From contig NZ_MULI01000027.1 in NCBI RefSeq assembly GCF_002939385.1, positions 1-64,000 on the forward strand: a DNA stretch of 64,000 nt, written 5' to 3'. The position numbers were made by a program, and so were the translations under genes. The DNA is from Streptomyces sp. MH60 (GTDB lineage: Bacteria > Actinomycetota > Actinomycetes > Streptomycetales > Streptomycetaceae). Numbering within the stretch: the first letter of the stretch is position 1; every line of letters begins with the position of its first letter. The notes beneath the pieces are model-generated. The model did no database searches. It saw only the letters and a program-made list of their open reading frames with translations, and was not told where the DNA came from. This document shows, piece by piece, positions 1 to 23,912 of this stretch.

Positions 1-1369
1 GAGGCGGCGCCCGCACGGGGCCCCGTCACGCCCGCCCCGGCCCCGGCGGAGCGCACCCCGGACGCTCCCCGGGCCGCCGCCCCGGACCCCGCCCCGGACC
101 CCGCCCCGGCCCTCACCGCTTCCGCCCGCGACGACGGCGCCGAACTCGTCGTCCTGGACGGAGGGATCGGCCTGATCAGGATGAACTCACCCATGTTCAC
201 CGAGCGGTTGCTGGGCGACCTGCGCGCGGCCTTCGACGCGGTCGCGGTGCGCACGGACGTCAAAGCGGTCGTCATCACGGGCTCCGACGGCGTGTTCAGC
301 ATGGGCGGCACCGCCGAGGCACTGGAGACACTGGCCGACGGCGAGGGACGCTTCACCGACCAGGCCTTCGTGTACGAGGGGCTGCTGCGCTGCGACCGCC
401 CCGTGGTCGCCGCGATCGACGGGCACGCCTCCGGAGGCGGCCTGGCCTTCGGGCTGTACGCCGACGTGGTGCTGTTGGCCGAGGAGAGCGTCTACAGTGC
501 CAACTTCGTCGCGTACGGCTTCACCCCCGGCATGGGGGCCACCTACGTCCTGGAACGCCGGTTCGGCTCGGCCCTCGCGGACGAGATGATGCTCACGGGC
601 AGGCCCGTGTCCGGCGCCGAACTGCACCGCCACGGTGCCATGGTGACGGTCCTGCCGCGCGGTGAGGTGCTGCCGGCGGCGCTGGACCGCGCCCGCGCGC
701 TCGCCGCCCGGCCGGAGGGAGCCGTACGCCGTCTCAAGCGGGAACTGGCCGGCCGGGTGCTGGCCCGGCTGGACGAGGTGGTCGGGCGCGAGGTCCGGAT
801 GCACGAGGAGGTGCTCGGCAGCGGCGCCCGCGACCGGGTCAGGGGTCACTTCGCCCGCGTGGCGGCGTTCGGGAGGCCGGGGGACACCACGGCGAGGACT
901 CCCGGCCCCGCGCTCCCACCCGAGCCCTCGGTGGCGTCGGCGGGGGAGGCCGCGCCGGAGGCCGTCGCCGGGCCCTCCGAGGCCGAGGTGCGCGCGGACG
1001 TCGTCGCGTCCCTGGTGCAAGTCCTCTATCTGCGGCCGGAGGAGATCGACGACGAGCGGACCTTCGCCGAGATGGGACTGGACTCGATCGGCGCCGTCGA
1101 GGTCGTCCGCCACCTCAACGAACGGTACGGCGCCGGTCTGGAGGCCGTCGCGGTCTACGACCACCCGACCGTGCCGGCGATGACCAAGGCCCTCCTGAGC
1201 GCCCGCCGGCGGACTGCGGCCCTCCACCGCGCGGCCCTCGAACCGGCGGCGCGGGCCGAGGACGACAGCCGCGACACCGGCACCGGCACCGGCATCGACA
1301 CCGGCACCAGCGCCGGAGGCACCGCCCACGGTCCCACCCCCGCGCCGGAACCCGCCCCGCCGACCCCCC
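1..1369 (+). CDS. Trans-AT PKS segment, ECH2-type domain and ACP (5' truncated, frame broken at 3' end)
   Basis: The frame is open from the first base, so the gene starts upstream. After an Ala/Pro-rich linker comes a crotonase-fold domain (about nt 130-870). The GGT oxyanion-hole segment and the GFTPGMGAT motif resemble the ECH2 methylglutaconyl-ACP decarboxylases of beta-branching systems such as PksI. An ACP follows (about 985-1210) with an intact GLDSI motif, Ser codon at 1084. The linker then runs into six C at 1364-1369. Past that point this frame yields Arg-rich nonsense until a stop at 3582, while the +1 frame reads a normal linker into a ketosynthase. Removing one C fuses this segment seamlessly to the next CDS. 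I infer one large PKS gene with either an assembly error or a real frameshift. The ACP lacks the Trp often seen six residues after Ser in beta-branching ACPs. Confidence 0.8.
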
Positions 1370-1438
1370 GGTATCGCGGCCGGTGCCCCCGGCGCCCAGA
1401 CCGCCGTACCGACCACGTCCACCACGCCTGCCGGCACG

Positions 1439-16305
<14,867 letters not shown>

Positions 16306-16309
<4 letters not shown>

Positions 16310-17541
16310 CCGGGTACGGCATCGAGGCCCTGGACGTGTACGCGGGCAGCGCGGCCGTCAGCGCCCGCGCGGTGTTCGACGGACGGGGCCTGGACCCGCG
16401 CCGCTTCGACAACGTCGCATCCGACCGGCGGTCGGTGGCACTGCCCTTCGAGGACCCCGTCACCCACGCCGTCAACGCCGCACGTCCCCTGCTGGAACGG
16501 ATGCCGCCGGCCGACCGCGACCGGATCGAACTCCTCGTCACCACCAGCGAGTCCGGCATCGACTACAGCAAGTCCATCGCCTCCTACGTCCACGACCACC
16601 TCGGCCTGCCGCCCACCTGCCGCATGCTGGAGATGAAGCAGGCCTGCTACGCGGCCACCGGCGCACTGCAACTCGCCGTCGGCTACCTGGCCGCCGGACT
16701 CTCACCCGGCGCGAAGGTGCTCGTCGTCGCCACCGACATGTCCCTCGCCGACGAACGCGCCCAGTACGCCGAGCCGGTCACCGGCACCGGGGCCGTGGCG
16801 CTGCTCGTCGGCGACCGGCCCCGCGTTCTCACCGCCGACCTGGGCGCGTTCGGCGTGCACGCCTTCGAGACCCTGGACTCCGCCCGGCCGGGCCCCGACC
16901 TCGACATCGCGGACGCCGACCGGTCGCTCATGGCCTACCTGGAGTGCTTCTCGCGCAGCTTCGCCGACTACCGCTCCCGCGTGGAGGGCGCCGACTTCGC
17001 GACCACCTTCGACCTGCTCGCCCTGCACACCCCGTTCTCCGGCATGGTCCGGGCCGCGCACCGCAGGCTGCTGCGCGAGGTGTACGGCAGCCCCGCCGAC
17101 GCCGTGGCAGCGGACTTCGAACGCCGGGTCGCGCCCTCCCTGATCCACCCCGGCCAGACCGGCAACCTCTTCTCCGGCTCGCTCTACCTGGCCCTGGCCA
17201 GCGCGCTCGACCACACCGCGCTCGACGGCCCCGCCCGCGTCGGGCTGTTCTCCTACGGTTCCGGCTGCTCCTCGGAGTTCTTCAGCGGCGTCGTCGGCCC
17301 CGAGTCGGCCGCCGCCGTCGCCGAGGCACGCATCGGGCCCCGGCTGCGGGCCCGAGCCGACCTCGACTTCGCCGAGTACACCGCGCTGCTCGCGGAGAAC
17401 ACCGCCTGCCTGCGACCCGTCCCGCACCGCGACATCGACCCCGGCCGCTACGACGCCCTGCTGCGCCGGGCCGTGGACCGTCCCAAGCTCCTCGCCCTGA
17501 CCGGCGTGCGCGACCACCACCGCCAGTACGCGTGGATCTGA
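16306..17541 (+). CDS. HMG-CoA synthase-like enzyme for PKS beta-branching
   Basis: A 411-aa protein of the HMG-CoA synthase family that condenses an acyl unit from a donor ACP with the beta-keto group of an ACP-bound polyketide (PksG/CurD/LnmM type). Catalytic residues are visible: Glu in TSESGIDYSKS, Cys114 in the KQACYAATG context, and His in HTPFSGM. The ATG overlaps the PKS stop (ATGA at 16306-16309), so the two are translationally coupled. It is followed by the donor ACP and the KS decarboxylase, the canonical cassette order. Family membership is certain. Its substrate (acetyl rather than propionyl donor) is inferred from the neighbours. Confidence 0.95.
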
Positions 17542-17560
17542 CGAACCGGAGGTAGCCCCC

Positions 17561-17836
17561 ATGAACGGATCGGACGCAAGCTTCGCCGGCCCGGACAACG
17601 CCGAGGAACGAGTCCTGGCGGTGCTGCGCCGCACCACCCTGGACATCGTGCCGGAGGTCGAACCGGCCTCGTTCACGCCCGACCGGACCCTGTCCGACCT
17701 GGGCTGCAACAGCATCGACCGGGCCGAGATCGTCACCCTGACCATGGAGGAACTGGACATCGCGGTGCCCGTGCACGAGTTCCACCAGGGGATGGACATC
17801 GGCACCCTGGCCGCACTCATGCGGAAGCAGCTGTGA
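17561..17836 (+). CDS. Free-standing donor acyl carrier protein of the beta-branching cassette
   Basis: A 91-aa ACP with the phosphopantetheine site in LGCNSIDR (Ser51). The NSIDR form, with Asn in place of the usual Asp, is typical of stand-alone donor ACPs such as AcpK and CurB rather than of PKS module ACPs. A good Shine-Dalgarno (GGAGGT, 17548-17553) precedes the ATG. It probably carries malonyl that the adjacent KS-like protein decarboxylates to acetyl, for use by the HMG synthase-like enzyme. The stop overlaps the start of the next gene (GTGA). Confidence 0.93.
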   Translation: MNGSDASFAGPDNAEERVLAVLRRTTLDIVPEVEPASFTPDRTLSDLGCNSIDRAEIVTLTMEELDIAVPVHEFHQGMDIGTLAALMRKQL

Positions 17837-19134
17837 GCGGACCTGCCGCGGACGGGCGCGCCGTGGTGGTGACCGGGCTCGGTGTGCTCGGCGCCGTCGC
17901 GACCGGCCCCGAGGACCTGACCGCCGCCCTGCGTTCGGGACGGTGCGCCCTCAGCGCGCCGTCCCCACCCGCCGACGCGGACCGGCCGGGCGTGTCCTGG
18001 CCCGCGTTCACCGCCGACCTGGCGGCGGACGACGTACCCGACCGGGCCCTGGAGACGCTGCCCGGCCTGCCCGACGCCCTGCGCGGCGCGGCCCGGCGGA
18101 CCGTGCTGCGGGCGCCGGTCCCGGTACGGACGGGCGTCGTCGCCGCGCTCCAGGCATGGCTGGAGGCCGGGCTCGACCGTACGGCACCGCCGCCCGAGCG
18201 CATCGGCGTCGCGGTGGCCGGCAACAACCTGACGGAGCGGGTCACCGAGGACGGCCGGGCCCGTGCCGAGCGCAACCCCGCCCATCTGCCCGCCCGTTAC
18301 GCCCTGCAGCACCAGGACACCGACCACGTCGCCACGCTCAGCCGCGTCCTGGGCCTGCGGGGCGAGGGCTGCACGGTCGGCGGCGCCTCGGCGAGCGGCA
18401 ACCTCGCCCTCGTCCACGGCGCCCGGATGCTCACCGCGGGGGCCGCCGACGTGTGCCTCGTCGTGGGTGCCATGACCCGGCTGTCGCGGTTGCAGACCCG
18501 CGGCTTCCTCACGCTCGGCGCGATGGCCCCGGCGGACGGCGCGCCCCCGCGCCCGCCGGCGCCGTTCGACACCGGCCACCGGGGCTTCCACCCCGGGCAG
18601 GCGGCGGCCTGCATGGTCCTGGAGACCGCCGCCTCCGCCCGGCTGCGCGGCGCGCCCGCCCTGGCCGGTATCGCGGGCGGCGCCGTCGTCCTGGACGGCA
18701 ACCATCTGGCCGACCCGTCGGTGGACGGGGAGGCACGGGCCATGTCCGGGGCCCTCGCGCGAGCGGGCGTGGGCGCGGCGGACATCGGCTGGGTCAGCGC
18801 CCACGGCACCGGGTCGCCGCTGGGCGACCGCACCGAGGCCGACGCCCTGCGCAAGGTCTTCGGAGCGGACGACGAGGGCCCCTGGATCAACGCGACGAAG
18901 ACCCTCTCCGGGCACTGCCTCAGCGCTGCCGGCGTGGTCGAGGCGGTGGCCGCCGTCCTGCAACTGCGGGCCGGGTTCGTCCACCCCGACCCCGGTCTTC
19001 GCGAACCCGTCGACGCCGGTCTGCGCTTCGTGCGCGACGAGCCGCGGCGCGCGTCCGGCGGATTCGTGCTCTCGAACGGGTTCGGCTTCGGCGGCATCAA
19101 CACCGCGGTCGTGCTGGCCCATCCGGACGCCTGA
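17833..19134 (+). CDS. KS-like malonyl-ACP decarboxylase (active-site Cys replaced by Ser)
   Basis: A 433-aa stand-alone ketosynthase homologue, GTG start overlapping the ACP stop. The nucleophile motif reads VGGASASG, with Ser186 where condensing KSs have Cys. The two His motifs, SAHGTGS and LSGHCLSAAG, are kept, as is the C-terminal GFGFGGINTA. Ser-for-Cys KSs (PksF type) cannot condense and instead decarboxylate malonyl-ACP to acetyl-ACP. This identifies the branch as an acetate-derived methyl. Leinamycin instead uses the bifunctional acyltransferase/decarboxylase LnmK to make a propionyl donor, and I see no LnmK homologue in the window. Confidence 0.93.
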   Translation: MSGPAADGRAVVVTGLGVLGAVATGPEDLTAALRSGRCALSAPSPPADADRPGVSWPAFTADLAADDVPDRALETLPGLPDALRGAARRTVLRAPVPVRTGVVAALQAWLEAGLDRTAPPPERIGVAVAGNNLTERVTEDGRARAERNPAHLPARYALQHQDTDHVATLSRVLGLRGEGCTVGGASASGNLALVHGARMLTAGAADVCLVVGAMTRLSRLQTRGFLTLGAMAPADGAPPRPPAPFDTGHRGFHPGQAAACMVLETAASARLRGAPALAGIAGGAVVLDGNHLADPSVDGEARAMSGALARAGVGAADIGWVSAHGTGSPLGDRTEADALRKVFGADDEGPWINATKTLSGHCLSAAGVVEAVAAVLQLRAGFVHPDPGLREPVDAGLRFVRDEPRRASGGFVLSNGFGFGGINTAVVLAHPDA

Positions 19135-19252
19135 GCCGAGCCGTCGATGGCGCCGATGCTCAGAAGTGAACAGAACCGGGGCACCGCCGGAACGTAGGGT
19201 CGCGACCCGTGCCGGGAGCGGGCCGACGGTGGCAGCGAGGGAAGGGTTTCCT

Positions 19253-20494
19253 ATGACGGACACGACCGACAACGCCGGACCGCTGCGGGACGCCGATGCC
19301 GGACCGCCCGCCTTTCCGCAGGAGAAGGCACCGGGCTGCCCCTTCGACCCGCCGCCCGGATACCGCCGGTTCCAGGCCGAGGACCCGTTCGCCCCGGTCA
19401 CCCTGCCCAGCGGACAGCGGGCGCGCGTGGTCACCCGGCACCGGGACGTACGGGCCGTGCTGGACGACCCCCGCTTCAGCGCCGACAGCGCCCACCCGGA
19501 CTTCCCGCGGATGTTCCCCCGGCCCGTGCCCCAGGTCCTCAAGGGCACCTTCCCCCGGCTCGACGGCGCCGAGCACCTGCGCTACCGCCGGATGCTCGCC
19601 AGGGACTTCACCGGCCGCAGGGCGGAGGAACTGCGGTCCCGGATCGAGCAGATCGTGGACCACCGCCTGGACCTGATGGAGGAGCGGGGCGGCCCGCTCG
19701 ACCTCATGGAGGAACTCGCCTACCCCGTGCCGTCCACCGTCGTGTGCGAACTGCTCGGGGTGCCGGCCGAGGACAGCCCGCTGTTCGAGTCCCGCACCCG
19801 GGTCCTCATCAACGGCCGCAGCACCCCCGAGGAGACGCTGCGGGCCAAGGACGACATCCTCCACCATCTCGAAGGGGTGGTGGCGGCCAAGGAGAAGCAG
19901 CCCGGCGACGACCTGATCAGCCGGCTGCTGGTCGAACAGGTCGCCCCCGGACTCCTGGACCGCGCCGAGGTCGCCGTCATCGCCTGGCTGCTGCTCGCCG
20001 CCGGCCACCACACCACCGCGACCATGATCGGCACCGGCACCATGCTGCTGCTGGAGAACCCGGAACAACTGGCCGCCCTGCGCGCCGACCCGGCGCTGCT
20101 GCCGGGCGCGGTGGACGAACTGCTGCGGCACCAGACGGCCATGCAGATCGGCATGAACCGGATCGCCACCGAGGACGTCACCCTCGGGGAGCGGACCGTG
20201 CGCGCGGGGGAGGGCGTCGTGTGCCAGCTGGCGACGGCCAACCGGGACGCCGATGTCTTCCCCGACCCCGACCGCTTCGACGTGACCCGCACCGCCCGCG
20301 GCCAGCTGGCCTTCGGCCACGGTCCCCACCAGTGCCCCGGACAGTCCCTGGCCCGCGTCGAGCTCCAGGTCACCCTGGGCCGGCTGTTCGACCGGCTGCC
20401 CGGACTGCGGCTCGCCGTCCCCGCGGCCGACGTGCCGTTCTGGCACCACCTGTTCGGCATCCACGGCGTCAAGGAACTGCCGGTCACCTGGTGA
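19253..20494 (+). CDS. Cytochrome P450, cluster tailoring enzyme
   Basis: A 413-aa bacterial class I P450. Motifs: I-helix AAGHHTTATM, where the acidic residue of AGx(D/E)TT is His; K-helix ExxR in DELLRHQ; heme loop FGHGPHQCPG with Cys near residue 361. I chose ATG 19253 (GGAAGG just upstream) because the upstream in-frame stretch lacks family sequence. It begins 118 bp after the KS decarboxylase on the same strand and probably belongs to the same operon. It likely hydroxylates or epoxidises the released product; leinamycin clusters also carry P450s. Ferredoxin partners are not visible here. Confidence 0.93.
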   Translation: MTDTTDNAGPLRDADAGPPAFPQEKAPGCPFDPPPGYRRFQAEDPFAPVTLPSGQRARVVTRHRDVRAVLDDPRFSADSAHPDFPRMFPRPVPQVLKGTFPRLDGAEHLRYRRMLARDFTGRRAEELRSRIEQIVDHRLDLMEERGGPLDLMEELAYPVPSTVVCELLGVPAEDSPLFESRTRVLINGRSTPEETLRAKDDILHHLEGVVAAKEKQPGDDLISRLLVEQVAPGLLDRAEVAVIAWLLLAAGHHTTATMIGTGTMLLLENPEQLAALRADPALLPGAVDELLRHQTAMQIGMNRIATEDVTLGERTVRAGEGVVCQLATANRDADVFPDPDRFDVTRTARGQLAFGHGPHQCPGQSLARVELQVTLGRLFDRLPGLRLAVPAADVPFWHHLFGIHGVKELPVTW

Positions 20495-20564
20495 AACCCG
20501 GCGTCGCCCCGCGGTACGGGGGCGGCCCCGCCGCGGCCCCGCCCAAGCGACGGAGGAGGAGTCG

Positions 20565-21866
20565 TTGTCGGAGGTACAGCAGGAGCTGGTCCACCTGTTC
20601 GACGGGTTGCGCGCGGTCTCGCTGTCCACCCGGCGCAGCGAGAAGTGGCGGCGCTACCCGCCCGACATACTCCCGGCGTTCATCGCCGAGATGGACTTCC
20701 CCGTCGCCGAGCCGGTGCTCGAAGCCATTCGGGCGCACCTCACGGTGGGCGGGGACCTCGGCTACGCCTACGCCTACACCACCGAGGCGCCCGTGCAGCG
20801 GGCGTTCGCGGCCTGGGCGCGGGCGAGTTACGACTGGCCGGTGGAGCCGCGGAGGGTGGTGCTGTTCCCGGACACCATGCGGGTGATGGAGGTGGCGCTG
20901 GAGCAGTTCACCGAGCCGGGCGACGGCATCGTGGTCGACGTGCCCGCCTATCCGCCCTACTTCGAGGCCATCGCCGCGGCCGGCCGGCAGGTCGTGCCCC
21001 GGCCGATGCGGCTGCGCGGGGGCCGCTGGCGGCTCGATCTGGAGGGACTGGCCAGGGCCTTCCGGGCCGGGGCCGCCGCCTACTTCCTGTGCAACCCGCA
21101 CAACCCCACCGGGCGGGTCCTGACCGGTGACGAACTGCGCGAAGTCCTCGCGCTGGCGGCGGAGTTCGGGGTCGCGGTGATCTCCGACGAGGTGCACGCG
21201 CCGCTCACGCACCCGGGGTACCGGCACGTGCCGCTCGGCTCGCTGCCCGAGGCGACGCGGGTGGCGACGGTGACGGCGGCCTCGGCGAGCAAGGGCTGGA
21301 ACCTGTCAGGTCTGAAGTGCGCGATGGCGGTGGCCGGCCGGTCCCGGGACCACGACCGGCTCATGGAGATGCGGCCGAGGGAACGGGACGGCGTGGGCAT
21401 CCTCGGGGTGAGCGCGAGCGAAGCCGCCTTCACCCTGGGCGAGCCCTGGCTGCGTGCCGTCCGCCACTACCTGCACGGCAGCCGGAGGATGCTCGTCGAA
21501 CTGTTCGAGTCCTTCGGTCCGGACCTGGAGCTGGTCCCACCGGAGGCGAGCTACCTGGCGTGGCTCGACGGGCGGCGGCTGGCCGACCGGCTGGGCAGTG
21601 ACGATCTGGCGGAGTTCTTCCTCGGGCGCGGCAAGGTGGCCGTCAGCGACGGCCGGGAGTACGGGAGTGAGGGCTTCATCCGGCTCAATTTCGGCACGTC
21701 CCAGCGCCTGCTGGAGGAAATGGTCCGCCGGATGGAGAAGGCGGTGCGGGAGGAGTCCCCGGAATCGGGCGGCGCCACCGGGGCGCCGCCGCCGAATGTT
21801 CCGGGATATCCCGCTCCGGTATGCAGGTCCTACAGACCGGCGGACAAGGAGGAGTTCTCCAGATAG
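20565..21866 (+). CDS. PLP-dependent C-S beta-lyase / aminotransferase, MalY/PatB family
   Basis: A 433-aa fold-type I PLP protein. The PLP lysine is Lys243 in SASKGWNLSG. Other motifs are CNPHNPTGR, SDEVHAPLTH and a C-terminal IRLNFGTS (the Arg binds the carboxylate). This is the MalY/PatB group, cystathionine beta-lyase-type C-S lyases. The TTG start is supported by a strong GGAGGAGGA (20551-20559). It sits last in the PKS transcription unit beside a synthase that has its own cysteine-lyase domain, so a second sulfur-handling step is plausible: cleaving a thioether, supplying sulfur, or self-protection. About 40 C-terminal residues beyond the usual end run over the tail of the convergent regulator gene (37-bp overlap). 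Confidence 0.88.
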   Translation: MSEVQQELVHLFDGLRAVSLSTRRSEKWRRYPPDILPAFIAEMDFPVAEPVLEAIRAHLTVGGDLGYAYAYTTEAPVQRAFAAWARASYDWPVEPRRVVLFPDTMRVMEVALEQFTEPGDGIVVDVPAYPPYFEAIAAAGRQVVPRPMRLRGGRWRLDLEGLARAFRAGAAAYFLCNPHNPTGRVLTGDELREVLALAAEFGVAVISDEVHAPLTHPGYRHVPLGSLPEATRVATVTAASASKGWNLSGLKCAMAVAGRSRDHDRLMEMRPRERDGVGILGVSASEAAFTLGEPWLRAVRHYLHGSRRMLVELFESFGPDLELVPPEASYLAWLDGRRLADRLGSDDLAEFFLGRGKVAVSDGREYGSEGFIRLNFGTSQRLLEEMVRRMEKAVREESPESGGATGAPPPNVPGYPAPVCRSYRPADKEEFSR

Positions 21867-22519
21867 TCCGTCAGCTCGGCTATGTGAATACACAGATGTG
21901 CTTCATCGGTGCGATGCACCACGCCGGCCACCGAGAACCTCTTGAGGAAGTAGCCGACGCGGGAGCGGGTTGTCCCGACCATTTCCGCCAGCTCTTCCTG
22001 CGTTATTCGATCGCGTATCTGAGCGGTCTGGTCCTTGCGTCTTCCCACCTTTTCCCCGAGTTTCACCAGCAATGCGGCCAGCCTGTGTTCACTGTCCATC
22101 GTGACCAGATTGGCGATCACCTGCTGCTGCTCCAGCAGACGGTTCGCCATGTGGCCGATCAGCGCCTCGCGCAGCGGCGGATCGCAGTCGTTCATGATCT
22201 GTGCGACGTGGACCTGCACCAACGTCGTGACCTGCATGGCCTGTGCGGTCTCGGTGTGCTTGGCGGCCAGTACGCTCGACTCCCCGAACACGTCGCCCGG
22301 ACCGTGTATGGACAGCAGGCACTGCTTTCCGTCGCGGGTGTGCGTCAGTGTCTTCACCTGGCCGCTCTCGACCAGATAGATGTGCGCGTCCGGCTGACCG
22401 AGATTGTACACGTGTTCTTTCCGGCCGACACGAAATCTTGTCCCCCTGATGGTCCCTCTTCTAGCTGCTTCCTGAAGTGCGGTAGCCAGGCTTCGTTCTG
22501 TGTTACAGAAGGGTTCCAT
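21830..22519 (-). CDS. Crp/Fnr-family transcriptional regulator (LnmO-like position)
   Basis: A 229-aa regulator with an N-terminal cyclic-nucleotide-binding-type beta barrel (GDVFGESSVLA segment), a dimerisation helix (GHMANRLLEQQQVIANLV) and a C-terminal winged helix (TQEELAEMVGTTRSRVGYFLKRF). I chose the ATG at 22519 because GGGAG lies just upstream and the length then fits the family. No clear Fe-S cysteine cluster is seen at the N terminus. Leinamycin biosynthesis is controlled by a Crp/Fnr protein (LnmO), so this is the likely pathway-specific regulator. The gene and its upstream region are visibly lower in GC and less biased at third positions than the neighbours, suggesting a different origin. 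Confidence 0.9.
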   Translation of the reverse strand: MEPFCNTERSLATALQEAARRGTIRGTRFRVGRKEHVYNLGQPDAHIYLVESGQVKTLTHTRDGKQCLLSIHGPGDVFGESSVLAAKHTETAQAMQVTTLVQVHVAQIMNDCDPPLREALIGHMANRLLEQQQVIANLVTMDSEHRLAALLVKLGEKVGRRKDQTAQIRDRITQEELAEMVGTTRSRVGYFLKRFSVAGVVHRTDEAHLCIHIAELTDYLENSSLSAGL

Positions 22520-22697
22520 TCTGCTCCCGGTGACCGTATTTGATCGCCAAAGCCGCTGGTGAAGAACGTTGCGCAGATCGAATTCCTGCGCCGAATCTAA
22601 AGCATCGGTACAAGGTAACGGTAGTGCTACGGTCCAGGTTGGCTGCAAATGGCCGCAACATGCTGAGATGGATTGTTCTACGACACTCCGCCGGCCC
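22520..22697. promoter_or_regulatory. AT-richer upstream region of the Crp/Fnr gene
   Basis: A 178-bp gap between the regulator start and the left end of the insertion sequence, clearly lower in GC than the rest of the window. It must hold the regulator's promoter. I could not pick out a convincing -35/-10 pair or Crp/Fnr box. Confidence 0.4.
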
Positions 22698-22714
22698 GCC
22701 GCCGAAAAATAACT
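22698..22714 (+). repeat. IS left terminal inverted repeat
   Basis: 17-bp left end of the ISAzo13-like element; 16 of 17 bases match the reverse complement of the right end. Confidence 0.88.
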
Positions 22715-22754
22715 ACGGGTTCTCGCGGGGCTGCCCGAGCCGTAGGGTGTTGTC

Positions 22755-23912
22755 GTGGCCGAGGGGATCGAGGCGGTTCTGGCGGAGAAGTACGCCTGCT
22801 TGTTGCCGCATCTGGACGAGCGGCAGCGGCGGCTGGCTCTGGGGGCGGACGCGAGGGCTCTGGGGCGCGGAGGCATCCGGCTGGTGGCCGGGGCTGCCGG
22901 GGTCTCGCGGGAGACGGTCTCGCGCGGCGTGGCGGAACTCGCCGGCGCCCCGGGACCGCCGGGCCGGGTGCGGCGTGCGGGCGGCGGGCGCAAGCGGCTG
23001 CGGGAGAAGCACCCCGGCCTGGTGCCGGCCCTGCTGGCACTGGTGGAACCGGTACCCCGCGGGGATCCGGAGCCGCCGCTGCTGTGGACGACGAAGTCGA
23101 CCCGGAAGCTGGCCCAGGCGCTGACCGCCCAGGGGCTCAGGGTCGGTGCGGACACGGTGGCGGCGTTGCTGAAGGAGGAAGGTTTCTCCTTGCGGGGTGC
23201 CGGCCGCACGACCGAGGGGGCCCGCCACCCGGACCGGGACGCCCAGTTCCGCTACATCAACGGCCGGGTCCGGGAGTTCGCCGACGCCGGACAGCCGGTG
23301 ATCAGTGTGGACGCCAGGAAGACGCCGGCGCCGGGTCACCGCGCGGGCGCCGGGACCGACCCGTACGGGAGCCACGAACCGCCCGCGGACGCAGGCCGGG
23401 TGCCGGCCGGGTGTGAGGGTGACACGGCCGCGTTCGCGGTGGCCACGCTGCGACGCTGGTGGGACGGCGAGGGCAGCCGCCGCCACCCGCATGCCGCGCG
23501 CCTGCTGATCACCGCGGACGCCGGAGGCTCGGACGGCTGCCGGGTGCGGGCGTGGCAGAAGGGACTAGCGGACTTCGCCCGCTCCACCGGCCTGACCGTG
23601 ACGGCCTGCCACCTCCCGCCGGGAACCTCGAAATGGAACCGGAGCGAGCACCGGCTCCTGTCCCGCATCAGCACGCACTGGCGGGGGTGGCCGCTGACCA
23701 GTCACGAAGTCGTGGTCAGCGGGATCGGCGAGGTCGCCACCGGCACGGGCCCGGCCGTCCACGCCGCGTCCGGCCCCGCCCAGGACCCCGTCCGCGTCCA
23801 CGTCCCGGACGAGGCCGTCGCCACCCTGCCGCTGACACCCCACGACTGGCACGGCACCTGGAACTACACCCTCGATCCGGGACGGCCGGCCAGGAGGTTC
23901 CCGAAGTCCTGA
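22755..23912 (+). CDS. ISAzo13-family DDE transposase (possibly internally deleted)
   Basis: A 385-aa transposase from a GTG start. The N-terminal part carries a helix-turn-helix (AAGVSRETVSRGVAEL). All three catalytic acids appear present: Asp in PVISVDARK, Asp in LLITADAGG, Glu in GTSKWNRSEHRLL. The C terminus HDWHGTWNYTL matches the family ending. Between the first and second Asp the usual FKN..GREW..HDF block is missing or scrambled, and the spacing looks some 25 residues shorter than I recall for the family. It may therefore be inactive although the frame is open. Confidence in the family is high, in activity low. Confidence 0.85.
   Translation: MAEGIEAVLAEKYACLLPHLDERQRRLALGADARALGRGGIRLVAGAAGVSRETVSRGVAELAGAPGPPGRVRRAGGGRKRLREKHPGLVPALLALVEPVPRGDPEPPLLWTTKSTRKLAQALTAQGLRVGADTVAALLKEEGFSLRGAGRTTEGARHPDRDAQFRYINGRVREFADAGQPVISVDARKTPAPGHRAGAGTDPYGSHEPPADAGRVPAGCEGDTAAFAVATLRRWWDGEGSRRHPHAARLLITADAGGSDGCRVRAWQKGLADFARSTGLTVTACHLPPGTSKWNRSEHRLLSRISTHWRGWPLTSHEVVVSGIGEVATGTGPAVHAASGPAQDPVRVHVPDEAVATLPLTPHDWHGTWNYTLDPGRPARRFPKS

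Noticed and set aside
21821..22543. A 240-codon plus-strand frame antisense to the Crp/Fnr gene
   Set aside because: The minus strand gives a complete Crp/Fnr protein with all domains, and the plus-strand product has no family features.
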